Origin: Mycolicibacterium sp. CBMA 226
GTDB lineage: Bacteria > Actinomycetota > Actinomycetes > Mycobacteriales > Mycobacteriaceae
Assembly: GCF_009729075.1 (NCBI RefSeq)
Contig: NZ_VTGY01000013.1
Location: forward strand, 619,953-683,952
Direction: 5' to 3'
Length of the DNA: 64,000 nt
Shown: positions 14,166 to 21,357 of the stretch, piece by piece
How the letters are laid out: each line of letters starts with the position of its first letter
Position numbering within the stretch: the stretch's first letter is position 1
Translations under genes and position numbers: made by a program
The notes under the pieces: generated by a model
Database searches by the model: none
What the model saw: only the letters and a program-made list of their open reading frames with translations
What the model was told of the DNA's origin: nothing

Positions 14166-15128
14166 TCACTGACCGCGTGGCATTGCCGCACGCAGCCGGT
14201 CAGCCACCATACCGGCCGCGGCAATCACCTCGGGCGGTCCGAGCACCTCGAACCGATGGCCCGGCATCGCGAGATGCAGCACGATGCGCTCCGGATCGTC
14301 GCCTCCGGCGGTCACGATGCAACGGTCCGGCCCGTCTGCCTCGATCTGCGCCGACGACGCGGAAAAGACCTGCGCCAGTTGACTTTCGCACGCCTCGAAC
14401 CGGACCCGGGCCACGTAGCGGTACGGCGACGCCGTGATGGCCCGCCGGACGAACTCCGCCGGATCAGGCGCGCGGCGGGGCGCGAACGTCGTCCCCGCCG
14501 CGGTGACATCGGCCATCCGGTCCAGCCGCAGTGTTCGCCAGTCCTGCTTGTCGCGGTCGTACGCCAGCAGGTACCAGCGCCGTCCGGTGGTGACGAGTTG
14601 ATAGGGCTCGAGCCGCCGCTCGGTGCTGTTGCCGCGGATGTCGGTGTAGCCGAGCCGGACGTGTTCGTGGTCGCGGCAGGCGCGGGCCAGCGTCATCAGG
14701 TCGTCGGGCGACACCGCCTCGGACGAGCCGCCGCCGGTCAGCGTCACCGTCGCGTCGTGCACCGCAGACACCTGCGACCGCAGCCGTGCCGGCATCACCT
14801 GGTCGAGTTTGGACAGCGCCCGCAGCGCCGACTCGCCGACGCCGGCGACGCTGCCGCCGGCCGCCAGACGCAGACATACCGCCATCGCGACGGCTTCCTC
14901 GGGGTCGAGCAGCAGCGGCGGCAACGCGGCACCGGCACCCAGCTGATAGCCGCCGTCGCGGCCCTTGCTGGCATGCACCGGATAACCGAGGTCGCGCAGT
15001 CGCTCGATATCGCGGCGGACGCTGCGGCCGGTGACACCGAGCCGGTCCGCCAGCTCCTGCCCCGTCCACACCCGGCGCGCCTGCAGCAGCCCCAGCAGTT
15101 GCAGCACGCGGCTCGTCGTTTCGGACAT
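14166..15128 (-). CDS. WYL-domain transcriptional regulator (HTH_11/DeoR-like)
   Basis: DNA-binding regulator of 320 residues with an N-terminal winged helix (GQELADRLGVTGRSVRRDIERLRDLGYPV, listed here only by its ends Gly28-Val56 approximately) and a C-terminal WYL-type sensor domain (LVTTGRRWYLLAYDRDKQDW). The start MSETTSRVLQ at 15128 fits the family; an ATG six codons upstream is possible. First gene of the mannosidase chain. A palindrome immediately upstream (15150-15168) may be its operator. In other actinobacteria such regulators often sit beside DinB-like genes, as here. Confidence 0.85.
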   Translation of the reverse strand: MSETTSRVLQLLGLLQARRVWTGQELADRLGVTGRSVRRDIERLRDLGYPVHASKGRDGGYQLGAGAALPPLLLDPEEAVAMAVCLRLAAGGSVAGVGESALRALSKLDQVMPARLRSQVSAVHDATVTLTGGGSSEAVSPDDLMTLARACRDHEHVRLGYTDIRGNSTERRLEPYQLVTTGRRWYLLAYDRDKQDWRTLRLDRMADVTAAGTTFAPRRAPDPAEFVRRAITASPYRYVARVRFEACESQLAQVFSASSAQIEADGPDRCIVTAGGDDPERIVLHLAMPGHRFEVLGPPEVIAAAGMVADRLRAAMPRGQ

Positions 15129-15149
15129 GACAACACTCTGCCGCATTCA

Positions 15150-15168
15150 TAGGACAGAAACAGTCCTA
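15150..15168. promoter_or_regulatory. Candidate operator palindrome
   Basis: TAGGAC-N7-GTCCTA, two perfect 6-base arms, sits 21 bases before the WYL regulator start and just upstream of the DinB remnant. Location suggests autoregulation by the WYL protein; the assignment is inferred from position only. Confidence 0.5.
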
Positions 15169-15189
15169 ATTGGATGTCAGGCTTTCCAC

Positions 15190-15339
15190 GTGACCGAAGA
15201 ACTGGCCGACCAACTCGACTGGCACGCCGACTACTCGATGGCCACCCTGGTGCTCCACATCAATCGCGAAGTCATTCACCGCGGAGCGGAAATCGCCTGC
15301 ATCCGTGACCTTTACACCCACACCCAGAAGGAGAACTGA
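15190..15339 (+). pseudogene. C-terminal remnant of a DinB family protein
   Basis: About 50 codons read HVTEELADQLDW... LHINREVIHRGAEIACIRDLY, the typical C-terminal helix of DinB/YfiT-type metal-dependent proteins including the last histidine ligands (HINREVIHRGAE). The preceding roughly 100 residues expected for the family are absent: upstream in this frame the sequence runs into the regulator promoter. A GTG at 15190 could still give a 49-residue peptide. It ends 3 bases before the intact DinB gene and supplies that gene's AAGGAG ribosome site. Probably the leftover of an older gene deleted at its 5' end. Confidence 0.7.
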
Positions 15340-15341
15340 CC

Positions 15342-15938
15342 ATGCCCGGACAGCCCGCCCCCGCCGCCGACGAGCGCCAGACCCTCATCAATTTCCTCGC
15401 TTTCCAGCAGGATGCCTTCGCGGCCGTCGCCTACGGCCTGACCGACGAGCAGGCCCGCTCGACCCCCTCGGTCAGCGCGCTGTCGATCGGCGGCCTGATC
15501 AAACACGTCACCGCCGTGCAGGCGAGCTGGGTCGCACGCGCGGTGGCCGCCCCCGGTTTCCCGCCGCGTGACACGCGGCCCATGGCGGAGATCATGGCCG
15601 AGCACCAGGACCAGCTCACCATGCGCGACGACGAGAAGCTCGGCGACCTGCTGGCCGCGCTGCGCGCGGAGAACGCCCGGACCCTGCAGGCCTTCGCCGA
15701 ACTGGATCTGGACACCCTCGTCCCGATTCCACACGACGTGCCGTGGTTCCCCGCCGACATCGACCACTGGACGGTGCGCTGGGTCGGGATGCACATCATC
15801 GAGGAGCTGTCCCGGCATGCCGGGCACGCCGACATCATCCGCGAATCCATCGACCGTGCGACGATGTACGAGCTACTCGCCGCAGCCGAGGAATGGCCGG
15901 AGACGGAGTTCATCAAGCGCTGGCGGCCGACCGTCTGA
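15342..15938 (+). CDS. DinB family protein (DUF664-like)
   Basis: A 198-residue four-helix-bundle protein of the DinB/YfiT superfamily, which includes metal-dependent thiol transferases using mycothiol or bacillithiol. Histidines expected to bind metal are seen in GLIKHV (about residue 55) and in the C-terminal helix HIIEELSRHAGHADIIRE. AAGGAG lies 7 bases before the ATG. Overlapping arrangement with the truncated relative just upstream suggests an ancestral tandem pair. Substrate unknown. Confidence 0.85.
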   Translation: MPGQPAPAADERQTLINFLAFQQDAFAAVAYGLTDEQARSTPSVSALSIGGLIKHVTAVQASWVARAVAAPGFPPRDTRPMAEIMAEHQDQLTMRDDEKLGDLLAALRAENARTLQAFAELDLDTLVPIPHDVPWFPADIDHWTVRWVGMHIIEELSRHAGHADIIRESIDRATMYELLAAAEEWPETEFIKRWRPTV

Positions 15939-15953
15939 CAGCGCTGAGATCGG

Positions 15954-15991
15954 CGAAATGGCTGCTCACAGCATGACGGGCAGCCATTTCG
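15954..15991. terminator. Bidirectional terminator hairpin
   Basis: Perfect 12-bp stem (15954-15965 / 15980-15991) with a 14-base loop between the convergent DinB and TetR genes; A/T-rich pairs at the foot allow use from both sides. Confidence 0.65.
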
Positions 15992-15997
15992 TCACCG

Positions 15998-16594
15998 TCA
16001 GCGCAGCACCAACGTCAGCGCGGCCTCGACCACCACATCAAGATCGGTGCCCAACGCGCCGGACAGCCATTGCTGGGCCAGCTCGGCCATCGCGCCGGTA
16101 TACATCGCCGCACCGACGCGCGCGGCGACCGGATCGGAGCCGGGGTGCAGCCGGCCGCCCTCGGCGAGGACCGCGTCGAGCAGCAGGTCCTGGGTGACGG
16201 CGCGGCGCGCGGCGAGCACCGGATTGGCGCGGGCCTCGGTGAACAGCACCCGCCCGCGCCGCGGATCGGCGGAACCGAAGCCCAGTACCGCGGCGATGCC
16301 GGCCCGGGTCCGCTGGCGCACCGAGTCGCCCGCGACGGTGATCGCCGCGTCGACCACCGCGGCCAATTCGAAACTCACCTTGTCGTAGACGGCGCCCAGC
16401 AGATCATCGATGCCGTCGAAGCTCTCGTAGAAGTAGCGGGTGTTGAGGCCGCACTCCCGGCACACCGACCGGACCGACAAGGCCGTCTCGCCGCCGGAGC
16501 CGAACAACTCGAATGCCGCCTCGACCAGCAACGCGCGCCGCTCAGCGCGGCGGTCGTCGAGCGGAACCCCCGCCCACCTGGTCGGTGTCGACAT
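15998..16594 (-). CDS. TetR family transcriptional regulator
   Basis: Repressor-type protein of 198 residues. The helix-turn-helix spans about residues 18-62 (RRALLVEAAFELFG ... CRECGLNTRYFYESF), followed by an all-helical ligand-binding domain. Divergent from the MpaB-family oxygenase gene with only 74 bases between starts and two operator-like palindromes in between, so it most likely represses itself and the oxygenase. Confidence 0.92.
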   Translation of the reverse strand: MSTPTRWAGVPLDDRRAERRALLVEAAFELFGSGGETALSVRSVCRECGLNTRYFYESFDGIDDLLGAVYDKVSFELAAVVDAAITVAGDSVRQRTRAGIAAVLGFGSADPRRGRVLFTEARANPVLAARRAVTQDLLLDAVLAEGGRLHPGSDPVAARVGAAMYTGAMAELAQQWLSGALGTDLDVVVEAALTLVLR

Positions 16595-16610
16595 CCCTAC
16601 AGCCTAGGTC

Positions 16611-16657
16611 TGGTCACACCCGTCACCAAATACTATTCTGGTTACAACCGTGACCAG
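16611..16657. promoter_or_regulatory. TetR operator candidates (two palindromes)
   Basis: CTGGTTAC-N4-GTGACCAG (16638-16657, 7 of 8 arm positions complementary) and a weaker related copy TGGTCAC-N4-GTCACCA (16611-16628) lie between the divergent TetR and oxygenase genes. The second palindrome ends 11 bases before the oxygenase GTG start. Confidence 0.6.
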
Positions 16658-16668
16658 AAAGGGTCGAC

Positions 16669-17667
16669 GTGTACCTGCCGCACCAGTTCATCGAGCACCA
16701 GCTTCAGCACCGGTTCGACCAGACCATCCGGCGGAACTACTTTCGCGGCATGGAATTCGCGGGCCCCGCCGGCGACCCGGGCTGGTTCGGGCCCGGTAGC
16801 GCCGTCTGGCATGTGCACTCCCACACCGAGGCCCTGGTCTTCGGCCTGCAGTGCGCCGCGTTTATCGAGCGCCTCGATCCGTCCATCTACTGGATGGGCA
16901 TGCACCACTCCCGCCTGGTCCAACGCGACGAGAACGGCGAGGCCGTCCCGGTGATCGATCCGAAGGGCGCGGCCGTCCGGCTGGGGCATTCCATCGCGTT
17001 CTTCATCGGCACCGCGTACGGCAGCACCGAGACCGCCGAGAATCTGGCCCGGACCGTGCGCGCCATGCACCACACCATCAAGGGCGTCCGCCCCGACGGC
17101 GCCGCCTACGACGCCGACGACCCGGACTGGCTGCGCTGGAACTACGCGACCGTGGTCTGGGGTCTGGCCACCGCGCACGAGCTGTATCACCCGAACCCGT
17201 TGCGCGGCAAGAACCTCGACCGCTACTACGGCGAGTTCATCCGCGTCGGGCACGCCCTCGGCGGCACCGACCTGCCCACCACCAAGGCCGAGACCCTGGA
17301 CTGCCTGAAGTCCTACCTACCCAAACTGGCGCTGACCCACGGTGCTGCCATGGCCACCGGCCCGAACCTGCCGATGCCCCAGAGTGCGGTCGACTGGGCC
17401 GTCCGGGACACCATGCCCAAATGGGCCAAGCAGCTGCTCGGCCACACCGATCCCAACCCGATCGAGCGCACCGCTCGCCGCGCCGTCGTGTGGTCGATCA
17501 TCAACGGCCTGCACACCGCCGCCGGACCGTTCCCGGAGTTCCGGCAGGCAAAGGCCCGCGTCAAGGGCGGTCTCGATCCGGCGCTGGCGCCGCACACCGT
17601 TCCGACGTACGTGCCCGGGACCGACCCGGTCCGCAGCCGCGATGACATCGAGAGTGTCTTCGTCTAG
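16669..17667 (+). CDS. Oxygenase MpaB family protein (DUF2236)
   Basis: 332-residue member of the MpaB/rubber-oxygenase catalytic family (DUF2236), heme- or metal-dependent proteins linked to oxidative cleavage of isoprenoid chains and to lipid metabolism in mycobacteria. GTG start with an AAAGGG ribosome site. Histidine-rich segments WHVHSHTEAL (about residues 45-54) and GMHHSRL are visible, and RYYGEF/ELYHPNPLRGKNLDRYY later. No signal peptide. Under probable control of the divergent TetR protein. Substrate cannot be told from sequence. Confidence 0.82.
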   Translation: MYLPHQFIEHQLQHRFDQTIRRNYFRGMEFAGPAGDPGWFGPGSAVWHVHSHTEALVFGLQCAAFIERLDPSIYWMGMHHSRLVQRDENGEAVPVIDPKGAAVRLGHSIAFFIGTAYGSTETAENLARTVRAMHHTIKGVRPDGAAYDADDPDWLRWNYATVVWGLATAHELYHPNPLRGKNLDRYYGEFIRVGHALGGTDLPTTKAETLDCLKSYLPKLALTHGAAMATGPNLPMPQSAVDWAVRDTMPKWAKQLLGHTDPNPIERTARRAVVWSIINGLHTAAGPFPEFRQAKARVKGGLDPALAPHTVPTYVPGTDPVRSRDDIESVFV

Positions 17668-17738
17668 TGCCCCACCGAAACGGAGTGGCGCAGGACACAC
17701 TTTTTTGGCGGTACCCGCGGTTTTGAGACACTTCACCA

Positions 17739-19103
17739 ATGAGTTCTCCGCGGAAGACGCCGCACCGTGAAGGTGCCAGGCTGGACCGGGTGCCGTTGCC
17801 CGTCGAAGCCGCCCGCATCGGGGCCACCGGCTGGCAGCTCGCACGAACCGGCATTCGGGTCGTCGGCAACGCCTTTTCCAAGGGCAGCCTGCAGCAGAAG
17901 GTGATCAAGCAGGTCCCGAAGACGTTCTCCGACCTCGGCCCGACGTACGTCAAGCTCGGCCAGATCATCGCGTCCAGCCCCGGCGCCTTCGGCGAGCCCT
18001 TGAGCCGCGAGTTCCGCAGCCTGCTGGACCGGGTGCCACCCGCCGACAAGGACGAGGTCCACAAGCTGTTGCGTGAAGAGCTCGGCGGCGATCCGGCCGA
18101 CCTCTTCGCCACGTTCGACGACGAGCCCTTCGCGTCCGCCTCCATCGCCCAGGTGCACTACGCCACGCTGCACTCCGGTGAAGAGGTCGTCGTCAAGATC
18201 CAGCGCCCGGGCATCCGCCGCCGCGTGGCCGCCGACCTGCAGATCCTCAAGCGCGGCGCGCAGATCGCCGAATTGGCCAAGCTGGGCCAGCGGCTGTCGG
18301 CGCAGGACGTGGTGGCCGACTTCGCCGACAACCTCGCCGAGGAACTCGACTTCCGGCTCGAGGCGCAGTCCATGGACGCCTGGGTGGCGCACATGCACGC
18401 CTCGACGTTGGGCAAGAACATCCGGGTGGCGCAGGTCTACTGGGACCTGACCAGCGAGCGCGTGCTGACCATGGAGCGCGTGGAAGGCATCCGCATCGAC
18501 GACGCCGCCGCCATCCGCAAGGCCGGGTTCGACGGCGAGGAACTGGTCAAGGCACTGCTGTTCAGCGTGTTCGAGGGCGGGCTCAAGCACGGTCTGTTCC
18601 ACGGCGACCTGCACGCCGGCAACCTGCACGTCGACAAGGACGGCAAGATCGTCTTCTTCGACTTCGGCATCATGGGCCGGATCGACCCACGCACCCGGTG
18701 GCTGCTGCGCGAACTCGTGTACGCGCTGCTGGTCTCGAAGGACCACGCCGCGGCCGGCCGCATCGTCGTCATGATGGGCGCCGTCGGCACCGTCAAGCCC
18801 GAGGGGCAGGCCGCCAAGGACCTGGAGGCCTTCGCCACTCCGCTCACCATGAAGTCGCTGGGCGACCTGTCCTACGCCGAGATCGGCAAGCAGCTGTCCG
18901 CCCTCGCCGACGCGTACGACGTCAAGCTGCCGCGCGAGCTGGTGCTGATCGGCAAGCAGTTCCTCTACGTCGAGCGGTACATGAAGCTGCTGGCACCGCG
19001 GTGGCAGATGATGAGCGATCCCCAGCTGAAGGGCTACTTCGCCAACTTCATGGTGGATATCAGCCGCGACCACAAGAACGCCGAAGAGCAATCCGAGGAG
19101 TAG
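17739..19103 (+). CDS. ABC1/UbiB family atypical kinase (Rv0647c-like)
   Basis: 454-residue ABC1 (ADCK/UbiB) family protein, thought to act as an ATPase/kinase supporting lipid or quinone metabolism. The family-specific KLGQ motif is at 72-75 in TYVKLGQIIASSPG; the alanine-rich loop ASIAQVH, VVVKIQRPG lysine motif, catalytic HGDLHAGN and metal-binding DFGIMG follow. No clear transmembrane helix. The neighbour downstream is lipG, the same pair as in M. tuberculosis. The stop codon is the first of a series of tandem copies (see 19095-19240). Confidence 0.9.
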   Translation: MSSPRKTPHREGARLDRVPLPVEAARIGATGWQLARTGIRVVGNAFSKGSLQQKVIKQVPKTFSDLGPTYVKLGQIIASSPGAFGEPLSREFRSLLDRVPPADKDEVHKLLREELGGDPADLFATFDDEPFASASIAQVHYATLHSGEEVVVKIQRPGIRRRVAADLQILKRGAQIAELAKLGQRLSAQDVVADFADNLAEELDFRLEAQSMDAWVAHMHASTLGKNIRVAQVYWDLTSERVLTMERVEGIRIDDAAAIRKAGFDGEELVKALLFSVFEGGLKHGLFHGDLHAGNLHVDKDGKIVFFDFGIMGRIDPRTRWLLRELVYALLVSKDHAAAGRIVVMMGAVGTVKPEGQAAKDLEAFATPLTMKSLGDLSYAEIGKQLSALADAYDVKLPRELVLIGKQFLYVERYMKLLAPRWQMMSDPQLKGYFANFMVDISRDHKNAEEQSEE

Positions 19104-19240
19104 GCCGCAGGCCGAATCCGACCATCGACCACGGAGGAGTAGGCCGCAGGCCGAATCCGACCATCGACCACGGAGGAGTAGGCCGCAGGCCGAATCCGAC
19201 CATCGACCACGGAGGAGTAGGCCGCAGGCCGAATCCGACA
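19095..19240 (+). repeat. 39-bp tandem repeat (about 3.7 copies) between ABC1 kinase and lipG
   Basis: Three complete identical 39-bp units (19095-19133, 19134-19172, 19173-19211) and a partial fourth (19212-19239). The first unit includes the last two codons and the TAG stop of the ABC1 gene, so the repeat grew out of the gene end. Each unit contains GAGGAGTAG: a strong Shine-Dalgarno-like core joined to a stop codon. A last GAGGAGTAA sits a few bases before lipG. In length and place (between co-directional genes, with SD/stop elements) it resembles mycobacterial MIRU/VNTR loci. No spacers, so not CRISPR. Confidence 0.95.
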
Positions 19241-19262
19241 TGACATCCGAGGAGTAAGCCAC

Positions 19263-20189
19263 ATGCAGCCCGAACGAGACACCACCCCCGAGGTCCGGAC
19301 CGGCTTCGCCCGCTCGGGCGACCTGGACATCGCCTACGAGGACATGGGCAACCCCGACGATCCGGCGGTCCTGCTCATCATGGGTCTCGGCGCGCAGCTA
19401 CTGTTGTGGCGAAAAGGCTTCTGCGACAAGCTCGTCGAGAAGGGCTACCGCGTCATCCGGTTCGACAACCGGGATGTGGGTCTGTCCACCAAGATCGAGG
19501 GCAAGCACTCGGGTGCCGGGCTGCTGCCGCGGATGCTCCGGTCGTACGCCGGGCTGCGCAGTGAAGCGGTCTACACGCTGGAGGACATGGCCGACGACGC
19601 CGCGGCGCTGCTCGACCATCTGGGGATCGAGCAGGCGCACATCGTCGGCGGGTCGATGGGCGGCATGATCGCGCAGGTCTTCGCGGCGCGCTATCAGCAC
19701 CGCACCAAGACGCTCGGCGTCATCTTCTCGAGCAACAACCAGCCACTGCTGCCGCCGCCCGGCCCGAAGCAACTCAAGGCCATCACCACCCGCCCGCAGG
19801 ACACGTCACGTGACGGTGTCATCGCCAACGCCGTCAACGTCGGCCGCATCATCGGCAGCCCCGGCTACCCGACACCAGTCGAGCAGGCCGAGGCCGACGC
19901 CGCCGAAAGCTACGACCGCTCGTACTACCCCGTCGGCGTCGCCCGGCACTTCGGGGCCATCCTGGGCAGCGGCAGCCTGCGGCACTACGACGCGCTGATC
20001 ACCGTCCCAACGGTCGTCATCCATGGTCGGGCCGATAAACTGATGCGACCGAGCGGTGGTCGAGCAGTGGCCAAAGCGATCCGGCGTGCTCGGTTGGTGT
20101 TGTTCGACGGCATGGGTCATGACCTGCCCGAGCCCCTCTGGGACAACATTGCCGGCGAACTGGCAACCACATTTGCCGAAATTCCATAG
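19263..20189 (+). CDS. lipG: Alpha/beta hydrolase (LipG-like lipase/esterase)
   Basis: 308-residue serine hydrolase. Nucleophile elbow GGSMGG at 129-134 (S131), acid in HGRADKLMRP and catalytic histidine in GMGHDLPE near the C terminus; oxyanion segment LIMGLGAQL near 38-46. No signal peptide. Corresponds to M. tuberculosis Rv0646c (LipG) by content and by its place between the ABC1 kinase and a mycolate methyltransferase. The ribosome site is GAGGAGTAAGCC, the last degenerate piece of the upstream tandem repeat. Confidence 0.85.
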   Translation: MQPERDTTPEVRTGFARSGDLDIAYEDMGNPDDPAVLLIMGLGAQLLLWRKGFCDKLVEKGYRVIRFDNRDVGLSTKIEGKHSGAGLLPRMLRSYAGLRSEAVYTLEDMADDAAALLDHLGIEQAHIVGGSMGGMIAQVFAARYQHRTKTLGVIFSSNNQPLLPPPGPKQLKAITTRPQDTSRDGVIANAVNVGRIIGSPGYPTPVEQAEADAAESYDRSYYPVGVARHFGAILGSGSLRHYDALITVPTVVIHGRADKLMRPSGGRAVAKAIRRARLVLFDGMGHDLPEPLWDNIAGELATTFAEIP

Positions 20190-20392
20190 ACGTATCAGTC
20201 CGGTCACAGCCGCCGCCACGCGGGAGTGATGAACGCGGTATCCGGCCCGAAGGCGGTTACGTTTGCTATCCCGGACTGACCGTGACGACGCGTTACACCA
20301 ACGTCAAGGAATCGGCGAAGGGCCAGGTATTGTGCGGTCACAATTGTGATTTAGTGACCGGCATCACCACAGAGTGAGGAAGGTCAAGTTAG

Positions 20393-21298
20393 GTGTTACA
20401 GATGATTCAGGATTCGACTGGGGCCAAGGACATGCGGCCGCATTTCGAAGACATCCAGGCCCACTACGACCTGTCTGACGATTTCTTCGGCCTGTTCCAG
20501 GACAACTCTCGCAAGTACAGCTGCGCCTACTTCACCGGACCGTTCGTCACGATGGAAGAAGCCCAGCTCGCCAACGTCGACCAGCACCTCGAACAACTCG
20601 ACCTCAAGCCGGGCATGACTCTGCTGGAGATCGGCTGCGGCTGGGGCCTCACCATGCAACGCGCCATGGAGAAGTACGACGTCAACGTCATCGGGCTGAC
20701 GCTGAGCAAGAACCAGCAGGCGTTCTGCACCGAACTGCTGAGCAACACCAAATCCGACCGGTCGCACCGGGTGCTGCTGAAGGGCTGGGAAGAGTTCCAC
20801 GAGCCGGTCGACCGCATCGTGTCCATCGAGGCCTTCGAGCACTTCGGCTTCGAGCGCTACGACGACTTCTTCAAGACCTGCTACGAGATCATGCCCGACG
20901 ACGGCCGCATGACCATCCAGAGCAGCGTCAGCTACCACCCGATGGATATGGCAGCACGCGGTAAGAAGCTGACGTTCGAGATGGCCCGGTTCATCAAGTT
21001 CATGGCGACCGACATCTTCCCGGGCGGCCGGCTCCCCAGCACCCAGATGATGATCGATCACGGCGAGAAGGCCGGGTTCAACGTTCCCGAGCCCCTCTCG
21101 CTGCGCAATCACTACATCAAGACACTCGGTGTCTGGGCGGCCAACCTGGAGCACCACAAGGAACAGGCCATCGCGATCTCCGGCCAGGTGAACTACGACC
21201 GGTACATGAAGTATCTGACCGGCTGCCAGTACTACTTCCTGGACGAGGTGCTCGACGTCAGCCTCGTCACCTACACGAAGGACAAGGAAGCCGCGTAA
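20393..21298 (+). CDS. Mycolic acid methyltransferase (cyclopropane/methoxymycolate synthase family)
   Basis: SAM-dependent methyltransferase modifying meromycolate chains in the cell-wall lipid pathway. 301 residues from a GTG with AGGAAGG nine bases upstream; an ATG three codons in is an alternative. The SAM site [12 protein letters not shown] is at about residues 80-91, [11 protein letters not shown] further on, then the family hallmark GGRLPST. The sequence is nearest in feel to MmaA proteins; M. tuberculosis has mmaA1-mmaA4 here but this genome has only one copy in the window. Whether it makes cyclopropane, methyl branch or hydroxyl products cannot be decided from sequence alone. Confidence 0.9.
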   Translation: MLQMIQDSTGAKDMRPHFEDIQAHYDLSDDFFGLFQDNSRKYSCAYFTGPFVTMEEAQLANVDQHLEQLDLKPGMTLLEIGCGWGLTMQRAMEKYDVNVIGLTLSKNQQAFCTELLSNTKSDRSHRVLLKGWEEFHEPVDRIVSIEAFEHFGFERYDDFFKTCYEIMPDDGRMTIQSSVSYHPMDMAARGKKLTFEMARFIKFMATDIFPGGRLPSTQMMIDHGEKAGFNVPEPLSLRNHYIKTLGVWAANLEHHKEQAIAISGQVNYDRYMKYLTGCQYYFLDEVLDVSLVTYTKDKEAA

Positions 21299-21310
21299 GC
21301 ATTCCAACGA

Positions 21311-21343
21311 GCAGCGCCCCCGGCCCGAGGCCGGGGGCGCTGC
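21311..21343. terminator. Bidirectional terminator after the mycolate methyltransferase
   Basis: 15-bp perfect GC-rich stem (21311-21325 / 21329-21343) with a 3-base loop (or 14 bp with 5 bases) followed on the plus strand by TTATT. It lies between two convergent genes. Confidence 0.8.
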
Positions 21344-21357
21344 TTATTCCGGATTGT

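Noticed and set aside
11258..14437. Plus-strand frame of about 1,060 codons over the mannosidase
   Set aside because: Antisense shadow; the GH38 motifs are on the minus strand.
19095..19240. Possible CRISPR array
   Set aside because: Units are joined directly with no spacers, and they start inside a coding region; it is a tandem repeat.
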